Shown here piece after piece: positions 54,765 through 63,376 of a DNA stretch of 64,000 nt; positions within the stretch are counted from its first letter, which is position 1, and the number at the start of each line of letters is the position of its first letter. The DNA comes from Streptomyces griseochromogenes. GTDB taxonomy: Bacteria > Actinomycetota > Actinomycetes > Streptomycetales > Streptomycetaceae. The DNA is taken from assembly GCF_001542625.1 (NCBI RefSeq), contig NZ_CP016279.1, positions 10,478,001 to 10,542,000 of the forward strand, written 5' to 3'. The notes under the pieces are model-generated. The model made no database searches. It was not told where the DNA came from and worked only from the letters and a program-made list of their open reading frames with translations. The position numbers and the translations under genes were made by a program.

Positions 54765-56326
54765 CAGGGGGTCCTCTCTTCGCGTGTGTCGCCGCCCGGT
54801 TCCGTTCCGGCGGCCTGTAGTTCCTCACGGAGCCGTTTGCGGTCCGTCTTGCCGTTGGGGGTGAGCGGGAGCCCGTCCCGGATGTGGCAGACGGCCGGGA
54901 CCTTGACCTGCTCAAGGCGGCGGCCCAGCTCCCCGAGGACCTGTTCCGGGGTGAGCGTCGTGACGGCGAGGAGGGTGAGGTCGCGGGTGCCCTCGGGGGG
55001 CAGTACGGCGACCTCGGAGACGCCCTCGATGTCCAGCGCCGCCGCCTCGATCTCCGACACGCTGGTGCGTACGCCGTGCCGCTTGAACAGGTCGTCCCTG
55101 CGGCCCTCGAAGTAGAGATGGCCTTCGGCGTCCAGCCGACCGTAGTCGCCGGTGAGCAGGGTCACGTCACCAGTGACGGGCGAACGGTGGTAGCGCGCGG
55201 CCGTCAGCTCCGGCGCCCGCCAGTAACCCGCCATCAGGTGAGGGCCGCGGACGGCGATCTGTCCGGTGTCACCCGGTGGCAGTGGCGCTCCGTCCTCGCC
55301 CAGTACGAGCACCTCGGTGCCCGTCAGCGCTCTGCCCACCGAACCGGGATGGTCCAGGTCGCCGTCCGGTTCGAGGACGGTGACACGCTTGCACTCGGTG
55401 ATGCCGTACATCGGAGCGACCCGGGCCTTGGGGAAGGCGGCGCGCAACCGCTCGATGAGCGGTCCCGCCAGTGCGGCGCCCGTGTTGGTGAAGAGCCGGA
55501 CCGGTGGGGCCTCCCCGTGCCGTCCCCGGTCGGCCAGGCGCAGCAGCATCTCCGCGAGCGAGGGCACGACCGGCACCACGGTGACCCGGTGCCCGGACAG
55601 CAGACCCATCAGCCGGGTGTGTGCCTCCGGCTGGGACAGGACCACTTCGGCGCCGGCGAGGGCGGCGAGGAAGACCTGGTACAGCCCGTAGTCGAAGGAG
55701 AGAGGGATCGCGGTGAGCACGACGTCAGTGGGCTGGTACGCCAGCCGTTCGGCGATCGCCCGTACCGCGAACACCACCGACCGGTGGGGGCACATGACGC
55801 CCTTGGGGGCGGCCGTGCTGCCGGAGGTGTACATGAGTAGTGCGAGGTCGTCGCCGGTGCCCTCGTCTCGCACGGTCCATGACGCGGCCGGCTGCCCGGA
55901 CGCGTCGAGGGCGGACCGGACGTCAGTCAGGTCGAACACCCGGTCCGTGAGCGCGGAGAGCAGTGGTACGTCGTCCCCGGCGGCCACGGTGAGAGCGGGC
56001 TCGCAGTCGGCGAGGACGGCGGTGAGGTGGAAGGGCATGAGCGCCGGACCCAGGGGTACGAACACGGAGCCGTTCCGGAGCGTGCCGAAGAGCATGGCCA
56101 CCACCTCGCGGACGTTGCCCAGCCGCACGCACACCCGGTCCCCCGGCCCGACCCCGCGCTCTTGCAGCCAGCCGGTGAACGCCCGGGCGTGCTCGGCCAG
56201 TTCCGAGTAGGTCCACGAACCGGTGGAGTCGGTGACGGCGGTCGCGTCGGGGTGCTCGGCGACGGCCTTCTCAAGCAGGTCCTGCACGAGGACCGGCTCG
56301 CGCGGGGTGGTCGGGGCGTCAGTCAT
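54764..56326 (-). CDS. Free-standing AMP-dependent acyl/aminoacyl ligase
   Basis: A 520-residue ANL-family adenylating enzyme: P-loop LLMYTSGSTAAPKGVM (about 178-193), IPLSFDYGLYQVFLAALAG, MYGITECKRV (A5), LTGDYGRLDAEG, and C-terminal Lys in TPNGKTDRKRLRE. The FDYGLYQ motif is typical of stand-alone carrier-loading ligases (proline- or aryl-type) rather than NRPS modules. Substrate cannot be assigned. It is coupled by one base to the discrete carrier protein and lies 24 bases after the KASIII pseudogene. Confidence 0.87.
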   Translation of the reverse strand: MTDAPTTPREPVLVQDLLEKAVAEHPDATAVTDSTGSWTYSELAEHARAFTGWLQERGVGPGDRVCVRLGNVREVVAMLFGTLRNGSVFVPLGPALMPFHLTAVLADCEPALTVAAGDDVPLLSALTDRVFDLTDVRSALDASGQPAASWTVRDEGTGDDLALLMYTSGSTAAPKGVMCPHRSVVFAVRAIAERLAYQPTDVVLTAIPLSFDYGLYQVFLAALAGAEVVLSQPEAHTRLMGLLSGHRVTVVPVVPSLAEMLLRLADRGRHGEAPPVRLFTNTGAALAGPLIERLRAAFPKARVAPMYGITECKRVTVLEPDGDLDHPGSVGRALTGTEVLVLGEDGAPLPPGDTGQIAVRGPHLMAGYWRAPELTAARYHRSPVTGDVTLLTGDYGRLDAEGHLYFEGRRDDLFKRHGVRTSVSEIEAAALDIEGVSEVAVLPPEGTRDLTLLAVTTLTPEQVLGELGRRLEQVKVPAVCHIRDGLPLTPNGKTDRKRLREELQAAGTEPGGDTREERTP

Positions 56327-56350
56327 CTGGCGGCCTTTCCTGTCGGCTTG

Positions 56351-57134
56351 TTACGGGATGCTGGTGATCTCCAGGACGGCGGCGGTCGTCGTGAACCCGG
56401 CGCGCGTAGTCCCACGTCGTGCGCTCCACGGCCACGCCCATCAGCCCGAGCAGGTAAGAGCCGTTCTCGCCCCGGCCGACCGCCGGCACCACCACGCGGG
56501 CGACATCGCAGATGTCGGCATCGATGTCGTCGAGGGCGCCGGTCATGACGTCCTGCATGACACGGAAGGTGCGGGTGCCGAGTTCCTGGGCGTCGGACCG
56601 GGCGTGGTGCGCCGCGGCACGGGCGGCCAGGTCGATGGTCCCGGCCCCGGCCCCGGACCTGGGGGCCGCGGCAAAGGGCTCATCGCCCCTGGCCGCGGCC
56701 CCAGCGAGTTGTCGGCGACCGTGACGGTGGAGAGCAGCCGCGCGAACCCGCCCCGGCGGGACAGCACCATGGCCGTCCCGCCGTCGGCGTACGCGGTCCC
56801 CCGGCGCAGGTCCAGCGGTCGGCCCTCGGCGGGGCGAAACGATCCGCCTGTCGTGATCACGACGGCGTCCCCCTGCCCGGCCCGCAGGTGCGCGGCGGCG
56901 AGTTCCGGTGAACTGACGCCGATGTTGCACCGCTGCTGGACATCGAGAGCGGGCACGTAGGAGCCGAGGGTCCGCTCGGAGATGCAGGACGCGGCCGGCC
57001 AGATGTCCAGCCCCTGGAACCAGGCTGCCGTGCAACAGCAGCGAGAAGTCCGAGGGAGCCAAGCCCGAGCGGATCGGGGTGGGCTCGGCCGGACAGGTCC
57101 CCGATCCTGCGACAAAGACGCTTTCCCAGCGCAA
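56351..57134 (-). pseudogene. Decayed KASIII-like acyltransferase
   Basis: Opens with RWESVFVAGSGTCPAEPTPI, a match to the intact gene at 29829, then skips about 49 codons to RSGLAPSDFSLLLHGS. It frameshifts into FQGLDIWPAASCISERTLGS and PALDVQQRCNIGVSSPELAA (active-site Cys kept), shifts back to ARGDEPFAAAP, and loses about 45 codons after ERTTWDYARR. It ends FTTTAAVLEITSIP at a TAA. Two deletions, including the SGHIGAGD loop, and three frame changes rule out activity. Total 784 bp against 1065 bp for the intact copy. Confidence 0.85.
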
Positions 57135-57177
57135 CGACGTCTCCTCACGAATCGGTATGCCGATGATTCGCGACGCC

Positions 57178-57195
57178 GTTCGAACGCTATTCGAG
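57178..57195 (-). promoter_or_regulatory. Candidate SARP box upstream of the ligase operon
   Basis: On the minus strand CTCGAAT (57195-57189) and TTCGAAC (57184-57178) are 11 bases apart, 44 bases before the pseudogene start that heads the ligase-carrier-flavin reductase operon. Confidence 0.42.
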
Positions 57196-57214
57196 GCTTG
57201 TCATAGCGGCCGGG

Positions 57215-58009
57215 TCACGCGTGACTGCCGACCCCCACGGCCCGGGAGGACATCTCGACGCTGCCGGAGAGCACCTCGTGGTGGATCCGCTGGAGGTCGG
57301 GGGACGGGTCCAGGCCCAGTTCCTCGCTCAGCAGCAGCCGGATCGTCTGGTACGCCTGCAGGGCCTCGACCCGCCGACCGGCCATGTTGAGGGCGGCGAT
57401 CAGCTGGGAGTGGAACCACTCGTTGTACGGGTGCGCCGCCACCAGCTTCCGGAGATCGGCGATGACGCCCCGGTGATTGCCGCGTTCCATCTCGGCGGAC
57501 ACCCGGAGCTCCAGGGCGGCGATGCGCCGCTCCTCCAGGTGGGCGACGTACGCCCCCAGGAGAGGTCCCTTGTCCACGTTGGACAGAGCGGGCCCCCTCC
57601 ACAGGGCGAGGGCGCGGTTCAGCGCCTCGACGCTCTGCGTGGCCTGGCCCAGTGACAGCAGCGTCTGGCCCTCAGCGACCAGCCGCTCGAATTCCCGGAC
57701 GTCGATGCGGGACCCCTCGGTCCGCAGGACGTACCCAGGCGACACGGTGCTGATCACCTGGCTGTCGGAATCGCCCCAGGACTGCCCGGCGAAGGCCTTG
57801 CGCAGCTGGTAGATGTAGGTCTGTGACGTGGTGACGGCACTGCGTGGCGGGTTTTCGCCCCAGAGCTCTTCGACGATCGAGTCAAGACTCAGGGTCTGCC
57901 CCGAACGCAGCAGCAGAAGAGCCAGAACCTGTCGGGTCTTGGCCGCGCTGGGTGTGTAGTCACGCTGGTCGGTCGTGACCTTGAGCGGGCCGAGAATGTC
58001 GAAATGCAC
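57215..58009 (-). CDS. SARP-family pathway activator
   Basis: A 264-residue ActII-ORF4-type regulator: N-terminal OmpR-like winged helix (FDILGPLKV, LALLLLRSGQTLSLDSIVEE, GYVLR) followed by a bacterial transcriptional activation domain (REFERLVAEG to EELGLDPSP). Small SARPs of this length normally switch on type II PKS clusters by binding direct heptamer repeats spaced 11 bp. Candidates occur at 40760, 57178, 59541 and 29703. Its own promoter region (58010-58376) is long and comparatively AT-rich. Confidence 0.93.
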   Translation of the reverse strand: MHFDILGPLKVTTDQRDYTPSAAKTRQVLALLLLRSGQTLSLDSIVEELWGENPPRSAVTTSQTYIYQLRKAFAGQSWGDSDSQVISTVSPGYVLRTEGSRIDVREFERLVAEGQTLLSLGQATQSVEALNRALALWRGPALSNVDKGPLLGAYVAHLEERRIAALELRVSAEMERGNHRGVIADLRKLVAAHPYNEWFHSQLIAALNMAGRRVEALQAYQTIRLLLSEELGLDPSPDLQRIHHEVLSGSVEMSSRAVGVGSHA

Positions 58010-58376
58010 CGTGTATTCCCCCTGTTGAATCGGTGTGTCTCGATCTCTCGACGCTAGGTCCGGACCTCACTCGGCCTCAAGGGGCGGCGGCGAAGATGCG
58101 GCGATGGAAGCATGCGGCCGACGCACCGTCTGTCACTCCTGCCACTCTCGATCTACTCGAATGTCTCTTTCGGCTACTCTCCTCCTTTATGACTCTCTGA
58201 TCGCTCCCCTATCATGCCCCGCTGAGCCACCCCCATGCGACCGACCGGGCGGCAACCGCACGACGACTCGGGCGACTTCGCTCCGAACGGCAAAAACCGC
58301 AGGTCACCATGAGGTTTCCTGCGGTTGTCGATGAGCTGGCGCCGGGCCGGCCGACGAAGGTCGGGGGGCGGCGGCG
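58010..58376. other. 367-bp intergenic region, SARP promoter
   Basis: No convincing gene. It contains the SARP promoter on the minus strand, with an AT-richer stretch around 58140-58205 (CTTTCGGCTACTCTCCTCC region), and the terminator of the monooxygenase gene near its right end. Confidence 0.55.
58295..58326 (-). terminator. Terminator of the luciferase-like monooxygenase gene
   Basis: AACCGCAGG and its complement CCTGCGGTT with a 14-base loop, about 50 bases beyond the stop at 58377. Confidence 0.7.
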
Positions 58377-59462
58377 TCAGCCGCCGACGGCGGCTGACGG
58401 TTCACGCACCTCGGCGAGCGAGGCGAGGCTGTCGAGAACCCGCCACGGTTCTCCGATGAAGTCGATCAGGCAGGCGATCTCGTCCACTCCCATGCTCTTC
58501 ACCTGCCGTACGACCTCGCGGCAGTGCTCCACGGAGCCGATGAGGGACCGCCCGTCGAGGTAGCGATTGACGCCGAGTTCGGCCAGCCTGCCGCGGGCGT
58601 GGCCCACCGACATGAACTCGCTGCCCTCTTTGCCCCCGCTCATCAGTCCACCGGAGTCGACGGCCTTCGCCTCCAGGTCGATCGCGGAGAGCAGGTAACG
58701 CTTGAGCCAGGGGGCGGCGTAGTCGCGGGCTTCCTCGTCGGTCGGTGCAACAAAGGTGTGCATCATGAGCGTCACCTTGCCCCCGTCCGGCCAGCCGGCC
58801 AGCTTGCGGGCCTCGCGGTAGGCAGTGATCTTGGCGCCCAGGGCCTCGACGTCCTGGTTCTCCAGGTGGGTGAGGAGGTTGGTGCCCAGTTCGCCGGCGT
58901 GCCGGAAGGTCTCCTCACTGCGGGATGCGGTGATCCACAGATCCAGGTCGGGCTGGACCGGGCGGGGGTAGACGTCCAACTCGACCGTGACGCCGAGGGA
59001 GTTCTCGGCACGCCACTTGCCGGTGGACCACACCTCGCGGATCCGGTGGATGTCGTCGAGCATCCGGGCCCTGCGGGTCTCGTACGCGTCCTTGGCCAGT
59101 ACGAAGTCGTTGACGTTCCACCCGGAGCCGACCGAGATCCCGACCCGGCCCCCGGAGATACCGTCGACCATCGCGAAGTCCTCGATCAGCCGGGCGGTCG
59201 GGTGCAGTGGCGTGACCACGCTGCCCGCCCGGACCTGGACCCGCTCGGTCACCGCGGCGATCGCGGCACAGGTCACGGCCGGGTTGGGGAACGCGCCGCC
59301 GAACCTGTGGAAATGCCGCTCCGGTGTCGAGACGAAGGAGAAACCCAGCCGGTCCGCTTCCCGCGCGGCGTCCAGCATGAGCCGATACGTATCGGCCGAT
59401 TCATCACCGACCGCGGCGAAGAAGAAGAGCCCGAAATCGATGTCGTCGCGATTATCCCACAT
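58377..59462 (-). CDS. FMN luciferase-like monooxygenase (natural-product type)
   Basis: A 361-residue LLM-family enzyme from ATG 59462: IDFGLFFFAAVGDE at the N terminus, STPERHFHRFGGAFPNPAVT, and VDGISGGRVGISVGSGWNV, the signature of the natural-product luciferase-like monooxygenases that often occur inside or beside NRPS genes. It needs FMNH2, which the flavin reductase at 54012 can supply. It may hydroxylate carrier-bound glycine, the ligase-derived acyl group, or nitrogen; which one is not shown. Confidence 0.86.
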   Translation of the reverse strand: MWDNRDDIDFGLFFFAAVGDESADTYRLMLDAAREADRLGFSFVSTPERHFHRFGGAFPNPAVTCAAIAAVTERVQVRAGSVVTPLHPTARLIEDFAMVDGISGGRVGISVGSGWNVNDFVLAKDAYETRRARMLDDIHRIREVWSTGKWRAENSLGVTVELDVYPRPVQPDLDLWITASRSEETFRHAGELGTNLLTHLENQDVEALGAKITAYREARKLAGWPDGGKVTLMMHTFVAPTDEEARDYAAPWLKRYLLSAIDLEAKAVDSGGLMSGGKEGSEFMSVGHARGRLAELGVNRYLDGRSLIGSVEHCREVVRQVKSMGVDEIACLIDFIGEPWRVLDSLASLAEVREPSAAVGG

Positions 59463-59540
59463 GGGCCGATCGCCTCTCGCGATAAGAAACAACTCCCGAA
59501 CAGCAACCGCGTTATCGTCCCGTCGGGAATTGGAGGGAAC

Positions 59541-59568
59541 TTCGAGGCGCGATGGACCGCCGTCGACC
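59541..59568 (+). promoter_or_regulatory. Candidate SARP box in the monooxygenase/peptide divergent promoter
   Basis: TTCGAGG (59541-59547) and ATGGACC (59552-59558) are 11 bases apart and nearly match the pair in front of the PKS operon (TTCGAGC-N4-ATGGAGC). A third element GTCGACC starts at 59562. Confidence 0.48.
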
Positions 59569-59714
59569 GGACCTCTCTTCCGTGCAGTTGCCCTTACCTC
59601 GCCCGGTCAGCCAGACATTTGTACCGTCCAGCTCCGCATATATGTCCCTTGTCGGCGTGCGGGCGCCTCGGACAGCATGGTTACCCAGACAACGGCATCA
59701 ACGATTGGAGCCCC

Positions 59715-59801
59715 GTGGTGATCTACACCCTCATCATTGCTATCGGCGTCATCTGCTTCCTTATCGGCTTCTATCGGAACGTCATCCGGAAGAAGAAGTG
59801 A
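59715..59801 (+). CDS. Predicted 28-residue membrane peptide
   Basis: GTG 59715 (TTGGAG 5-10 bases upstream) opens a short frame encoding one hydrophobic helix, IYTLIIAIGVICFLIGFY, with a basic tail RNVIRKKK and a TGA stop at 59801. The Ile/Leu/Phe-rich core and positive C terminus suit a single-pass inner-membrane peptide. Its codons are less GC-biased than the neighbours. It lies between the SARP-like box and the methyltransferase gene. Function unknown; could be an exporter or glycosylation-complex accessory, or chance. Confidence 0.5.
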   Translation: MVIYTLIIAIGVICFLIGFYRNVIRKKK

Positions 59802-59922
59802 CGGGCCGACCCGCGGCGGGCGTAATGCCGCGCCAGCGGACCGATATCCGGCCTTGAAGGATCCTCTAACCATTGTGGTGACGATGGGTGGACGAGGATC
59901 CATCGACCGGAAGGCACCCCAA

Positions 59923-60951
59923 GTGACAGCGGATCTGGAAGCAATCGCGGAAGCGGTGGCGATCGGCCGACTCAGCAACGCCTATGCCCAGTCCAAACTT
60001 CTGCACAGCGCTGTGGAGCTGGGTGTCTTCGAGGTTCTCGCGGCGGGCCCGGCCGACGAGCGGCTGCTCCGGAGCGAGATCGGACTGCACCCCCGTCTGT
60101 CCGGCCAGTTCCTGGACGCGCTCGTGGCGCTCGGACTCCTGGTGAAGTCGGACGGCTCCTACACCAACAGCACCGCTGCCCAGCGGCTGTTGGTGTCGGG
60201 TGGGCCGGACTTCATGGGAGACCTGTGCCGGGTCGCCGCGATGCGGCACTACCCCATGTGGGGCCGGCTCACGGAGGCGCTGCGCGACGGCGAGCCCAAG
60301 TCGGATCGTGCGGTCGGGCCCGATCCGTTCAAGAAGCTGTACGAAAACCCAGAGCTGGCCCGCAAGTTCCTGGCCCACATGGACTCGGCGCACGCCATGG
60401 TGGGACCCCAGCTCGCCGACCTGCTCGACTGGAAGCGCTACGAGTCCTTCGTGGACGTGGGCGGCGCGCGGGGCAATCTGGCCGCGCAGATCGTCCGGGC
60501 CCACCCGCATCTGCGGGGCGGCGTCTTCGAACTGCCGGCCGTGGAGACGGTCTTCGACGAGCACATGAAGCACCTGGGCACCGACGCCTCGGTCCGCTTC
60601 CACGGCGGGGACTTCTTCGTCGACCCGCTGCCCGAAGCGGACGTCGTGATCTTCGGGCACGTCCTGCACGACTGGTCGGCGGACCGAGCCCAGACCCTGA
60701 TCGAGCGGGCCTACCCGGCCGTACGGCCCGGCGGTGCGCTGGTGATCTACGACCAGATGCTCGACGTCGACCACCCCGACCTGCACAGCCTGCTGGGCAG
60801 CTTCACGGTGGCCCTGACGACGGGCGGTACCGAATACAGCACCGACGAATACCGGAGCTGGGTCGAGAAGGCCGGCTTCCGGGTCACCGGGCTCCACAAC
60901 ATCGTCACGATCGGCAACGACGTCGTCCTGATCGCGGTCAAGGACCGCTGA
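59923..60951 (+). CDS. SAM-dependent O-methyltransferase (winged-helix type)
   Basis: A 342-residue enzyme from GTG 59923, with GGAAGG 7 bases upstream; upstream ATGs give a non-homologous leader. Winged N terminus (RLSNAYAQSKLLHSAVELGV), SAM motif SFVDVGGARGNLAAQIV, catalytic-type HVLHDWSADRA and PGGALVIYDQM. It is distinct from the methyltransferase at 39610. Likely O-methylates the polyketide or a sugar. It leads the plus-strand set containing GT-6 and GT-7. Confidence 0.86.
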   Translation: MTADLEAIAEAVAIGRLSNAYAQSKLLHSAVELGVFEVLAAGPADERLLRSEIGLHPRLSGQFLDALVALGLLVKSDGSYTNSTAAQRLLVSGGPDFMGDLCRVAAMRHYPMWGRLTEALRDGEPKSDRAVGPDPFKKLYENPELARKFLAHMDSAHAMVGPQLADLLDWKRYESFVDVGGARGNLAAQIVRAHPHLRGGVFELPAVETVFDEHMKHLGTDASVRFHGGDFFVDPLPEADVVIFGHVLHDWSADRAQTLIERAYPAVRPGGALVIYDQMLDVDHPDLHSLLGSFTVALTTGGTEYSTDEYRSWVEKAGFRVTGLHNIVTIGNDVVLIAVKDR

Positions 60952-61026
60952 GCGGCAGGGACACCCGTAGCACCTGATCGGTCGTCTGCCCTCCAGCCCC
61001 TCCGCCTCCGAGATTGCGAGACGTCA

Positions 61027-62181
61027 ATGCGCGTTCTCATGACATCTTTTCCCAACCCTTCGCATTTCACCCACATGGTCCCGCTCGCCTGGGCCCTGCG
61101 CGCCTCAGGCCACGAGGTCATCGCCGCCGCCCAGCCGGACCTCGCCCCGATGGTGGCATCGGCCGGGCTGAGCATGGCGCAGGTCGGCGGGCACTACTAC
61201 CCCGACGACCTGATGCTGCGCCACCTGCACGACGGCCGACGGCGCCTGGAGCTGACCGATCCCACCACGCCCCAGTCGCTCCAGGACTCGGCGAGGACCT
61301 GGCAGATGCACGCCCGGTATGTGCTGCCCCGCTACCTGGAGTTCGCGCGGCAGTGGAAGCCGGACCTCATCCTGTCCGAGAAGCTGGAGTTCGCCGGCCC
61401 GATCGTGGCGAAGGCGCTCGGCATCCCCTCCGTCCACCACCGGTTCGGCGTCGATGCCTACACCGATCCGGGGCTCGCGTCGGCGTCCGATTTCCTCCAT
61501 ATGTCCTGTGAGCGGCTGGGCCTCAACGGCTACCCGGAGGCGTCGCTGATCCTCGATCCGTGTCCGCCGGAGCTGCAGATGCCGGGGCTCAAGCCGGGCC
61601 GCTCCGTCCGCCATGTGCCGTTCAACGGCGCCGGTCTGATGCCGTCATGGGCCCGGCGGGGCGAGCGGCGGCGGGTGTGCGTGAGCCTGGGCAACCAGAC
61701 CCTGCTCCTCAACGGCGTTCCGCTGCTGAGGCACGTGATCGAGGCGTTCGAGGGTCTCGACCACCTGGAGGTCCTGGTCACGGCCGAGTCGCGGTACCTG
61801 GAGGCCATCGGCGAGGTGCCGCACCACGTGCGCATCGTCGAGCCCACACCGCTCAACCTGTTCCTCGACAGCTGCGACCTGCTGATCAGCCACGGCGGTC
61901 CGGGCACCATGCTCACCGCCTTGGGTATGGGGATCCCCCAGCTCATCCTGCCGCAGTGGATCGGCCACTTCGAGACGGGCAGCCGACTGGCCGAACTCGG
62001 CGCGGGGCGCACCCTGGAGAACGCGGCGGACCAGGACAATCCGCTGCTCGTACGGGAAGCGGTGCTCGCCCTGCTCGAGGAGGACGGCTACCGCAAGGCG
62101 GCGATGGGGCTTGCCGATTCGATGAAGTCCCTGCCCACCCCCGCCGAGCTCGTGCCCGACCTCGAGGCCCTGGCCGGATAG
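61027..62181 (+). CDS. Glycosyltransferase GT1 family (GT-6 of 7)
   Basis: A 384-residue GT-B enzyme: LMTSFPNPSHFTHMVPLAWA, VHHRFGVDAYTDPG, LILDPCPPEL and donor loop LISHGGPGTMLTALGMGIPQ. A 71-base stretch (61648-61718) is identical, bar one base, to part of GT-7. The two genes are 12 bases apart. Donor sugar and site unknown. Confidence 0.88.
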   Translation: MRVLMTSFPNPSHFTHMVPLAWALRASGHEVIAAAQPDLAPMVASAGLSMAQVGGHYYPDDLMLRHLHDGRRRLELTDPTTPQSLQDSARTWQMHARYVLPRYLEFARQWKPDLILSEKLEFAGPIVAKALGIPSVHHRFGVDAYTDPGLASASDFLHMSCERLGLNGYPEASLILDPCPPELQMPGLKPGRSVRHVPFNGAGLMPSWARRGERRRVCVSLGNQTLLLNGVPLLRHVIEAFEGLDHLEVLVTAESRYLEAIGEVPHHVRIVEPTPLNLFLDSCDLLISHGGPGTMLTALGMGIPQLILPQWIGHFETGSRLAELGAGRTLENAADQDNPLLVREAVLALLEEDGYRKAAMGLADSMKSLPTPAELVPDLEALAG

Positions 62182-62193
62182 ACGGAGCCCTCT

Positions 62194-63348
62194 GTGCGTG
62201 TACTGATGATGAGTTCCCCGCTGGCCTCGCACTTCGCCGCCATGGTGCCGCTCGCCTGGGCGCTGCGTGCGGCGGGGCACGAGGTGCTGGGTGCGGGGCG
62301 TCCCGACATGGCGGCCGCGCCCCTCTCCGCGGGGCTGTCCGCCGTCACCAGGGGCGAGCCGGTCGGCTTCAACGAACAGCTCGCCCGCTATCTGCCAGAG
62401 GGCATGCGCCCCGCCCAGGCCTTCGGGCGCGGCCTTTTCGACCGCATCGAGCAGGGATGCGAGCAGTGGTTCCTCGACGACCTCGTGGTGCTGCCCGAGT
62501 ACCTGGACTTCGCCCGGCGCTGGCGTCCGGACCTCGTCGTCTCCGAACAGATCGACTTCGCCGGTACGGTCGTCGCCGGGGCGCTGGGTGTCCCGCACGT
62601 CCGGCACCGCTGGGGTGTGGACCCGCTGAGCGGACCGCTGGGCGGGATGGCCGCGGAGATGTTCGGCCCCCTGTGCGAGAAGCTCGGTCTGGGCGGGCTG
62701 CCCGAGTCGGCGCTGGTCCTCGACCCCTGCCCACCCGAGCTCCAGCTTCCGGAGGCCGCGGCCGGTGTGCCGATCCGCCCGGTTCCCTTCAACGGCAACG
62801 GGCGGCTGCCGTCTTGGGCCCGGCGGGGTGAGCGGCGGCGGGTGTGCGTGAGCCTGGGCAACCAGACCCTGCTCCTCAACGGCGTGCCCTTGTTCCGGCA
62901 CGTGATCGATGCCTTCGACGGCCTCGACGACCTGGAGGTCCTGGTCACCGTCGCCCCCGAGTACCGGGAGGCGCTCGGCGAACTGCCGGCGAGCGTACGC
63001 CTGGTGGATCCCGCCCCGCTGTCCCTCTTCCTCGCCGGCTGCGATCTGCTCGTCCACCACGGCGGTGCCGGGACGGCCATGACCGCCACGGCGGTGGGGG
63101 TACCGCAGCTGATACTCCCCCAGATCGCCGACCAGTTCTTCCACGCGGACCGCATCGTGGCGGCCGGGGCGGCGATCGCGCTGGAGGACGCGGCGGATCA
63201 GGACAATCCGCGCCTGGTGCGGCAGGCGGCGCTCGATCTGCTGGGCGACGACCGCCACCGCAAGGCCGCGGGGGTGCTGCGGGACGCGGTGGAGGCCATG
63301 CCCGCGCCCGCGGACCTCGTTCCCGACCTCGAAGCGCTCGCCGCGTGA
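62194..63348 (+). CDS. Glycosyltransferase GT1 family (GT-7 of 7)
   Basis: A 384-residue GT-B enzyme from GTG 62194: LMMSSPLASHFAAMVPLAWA, VRHRWGVDPLSGPLGG, LVLDPCPPELQLP, donor loop LVHHGGAGTAMTATAVGVPQ. It resembles GT-1 and GT-6 and contains the shared 71-base tract (62815-62885). It is followed 28 bases later by a partial sugar reductase gene. Confidence 0.88.
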   Translation: MRVLMMSSPLASHFAAMVPLAWALRAAGHEVLGAGRPDMAAAPLSAGLSAVTRGEPVGFNEQLARYLPEGMRPAQAFGRGLFDRIEQGCEQWFLDDLVVLPEYLDFARRWRPDLVVSEQIDFAGTVVAGALGVPHVRHRWGVDPLSGPLGGMAAEMFGPLCEKLGLGGLPESALVLDPCPPELQLPEAAAGVPIRPVPFNGNGRLPSWARRGERRRVCVSLGNQTLLLNGVPLFRHVIDAFDGLDDLEVLVTVAPEYREALGELPASVRLVDPAPLSLFLAGCDLLVHHGGAGTAMTATAVGVPQLILPQIADQFFHADRIVAAGAAIALEDAADQDNPRLVRQAALDLLGDDRHRKAAGVLRDAVEAMPAPADLVPDLEALAA

Positions 63349-63376
63349 CGAGCGCCCAGTACGAAGGTGAAACGAC

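Noticed and set aside
56351..57134. Decayed KASIII explained only by sequencing indels
   Set aside because: Two internal deletions of about 45-49 codons accompany the frameshifts, which base-calling errors do not produce.
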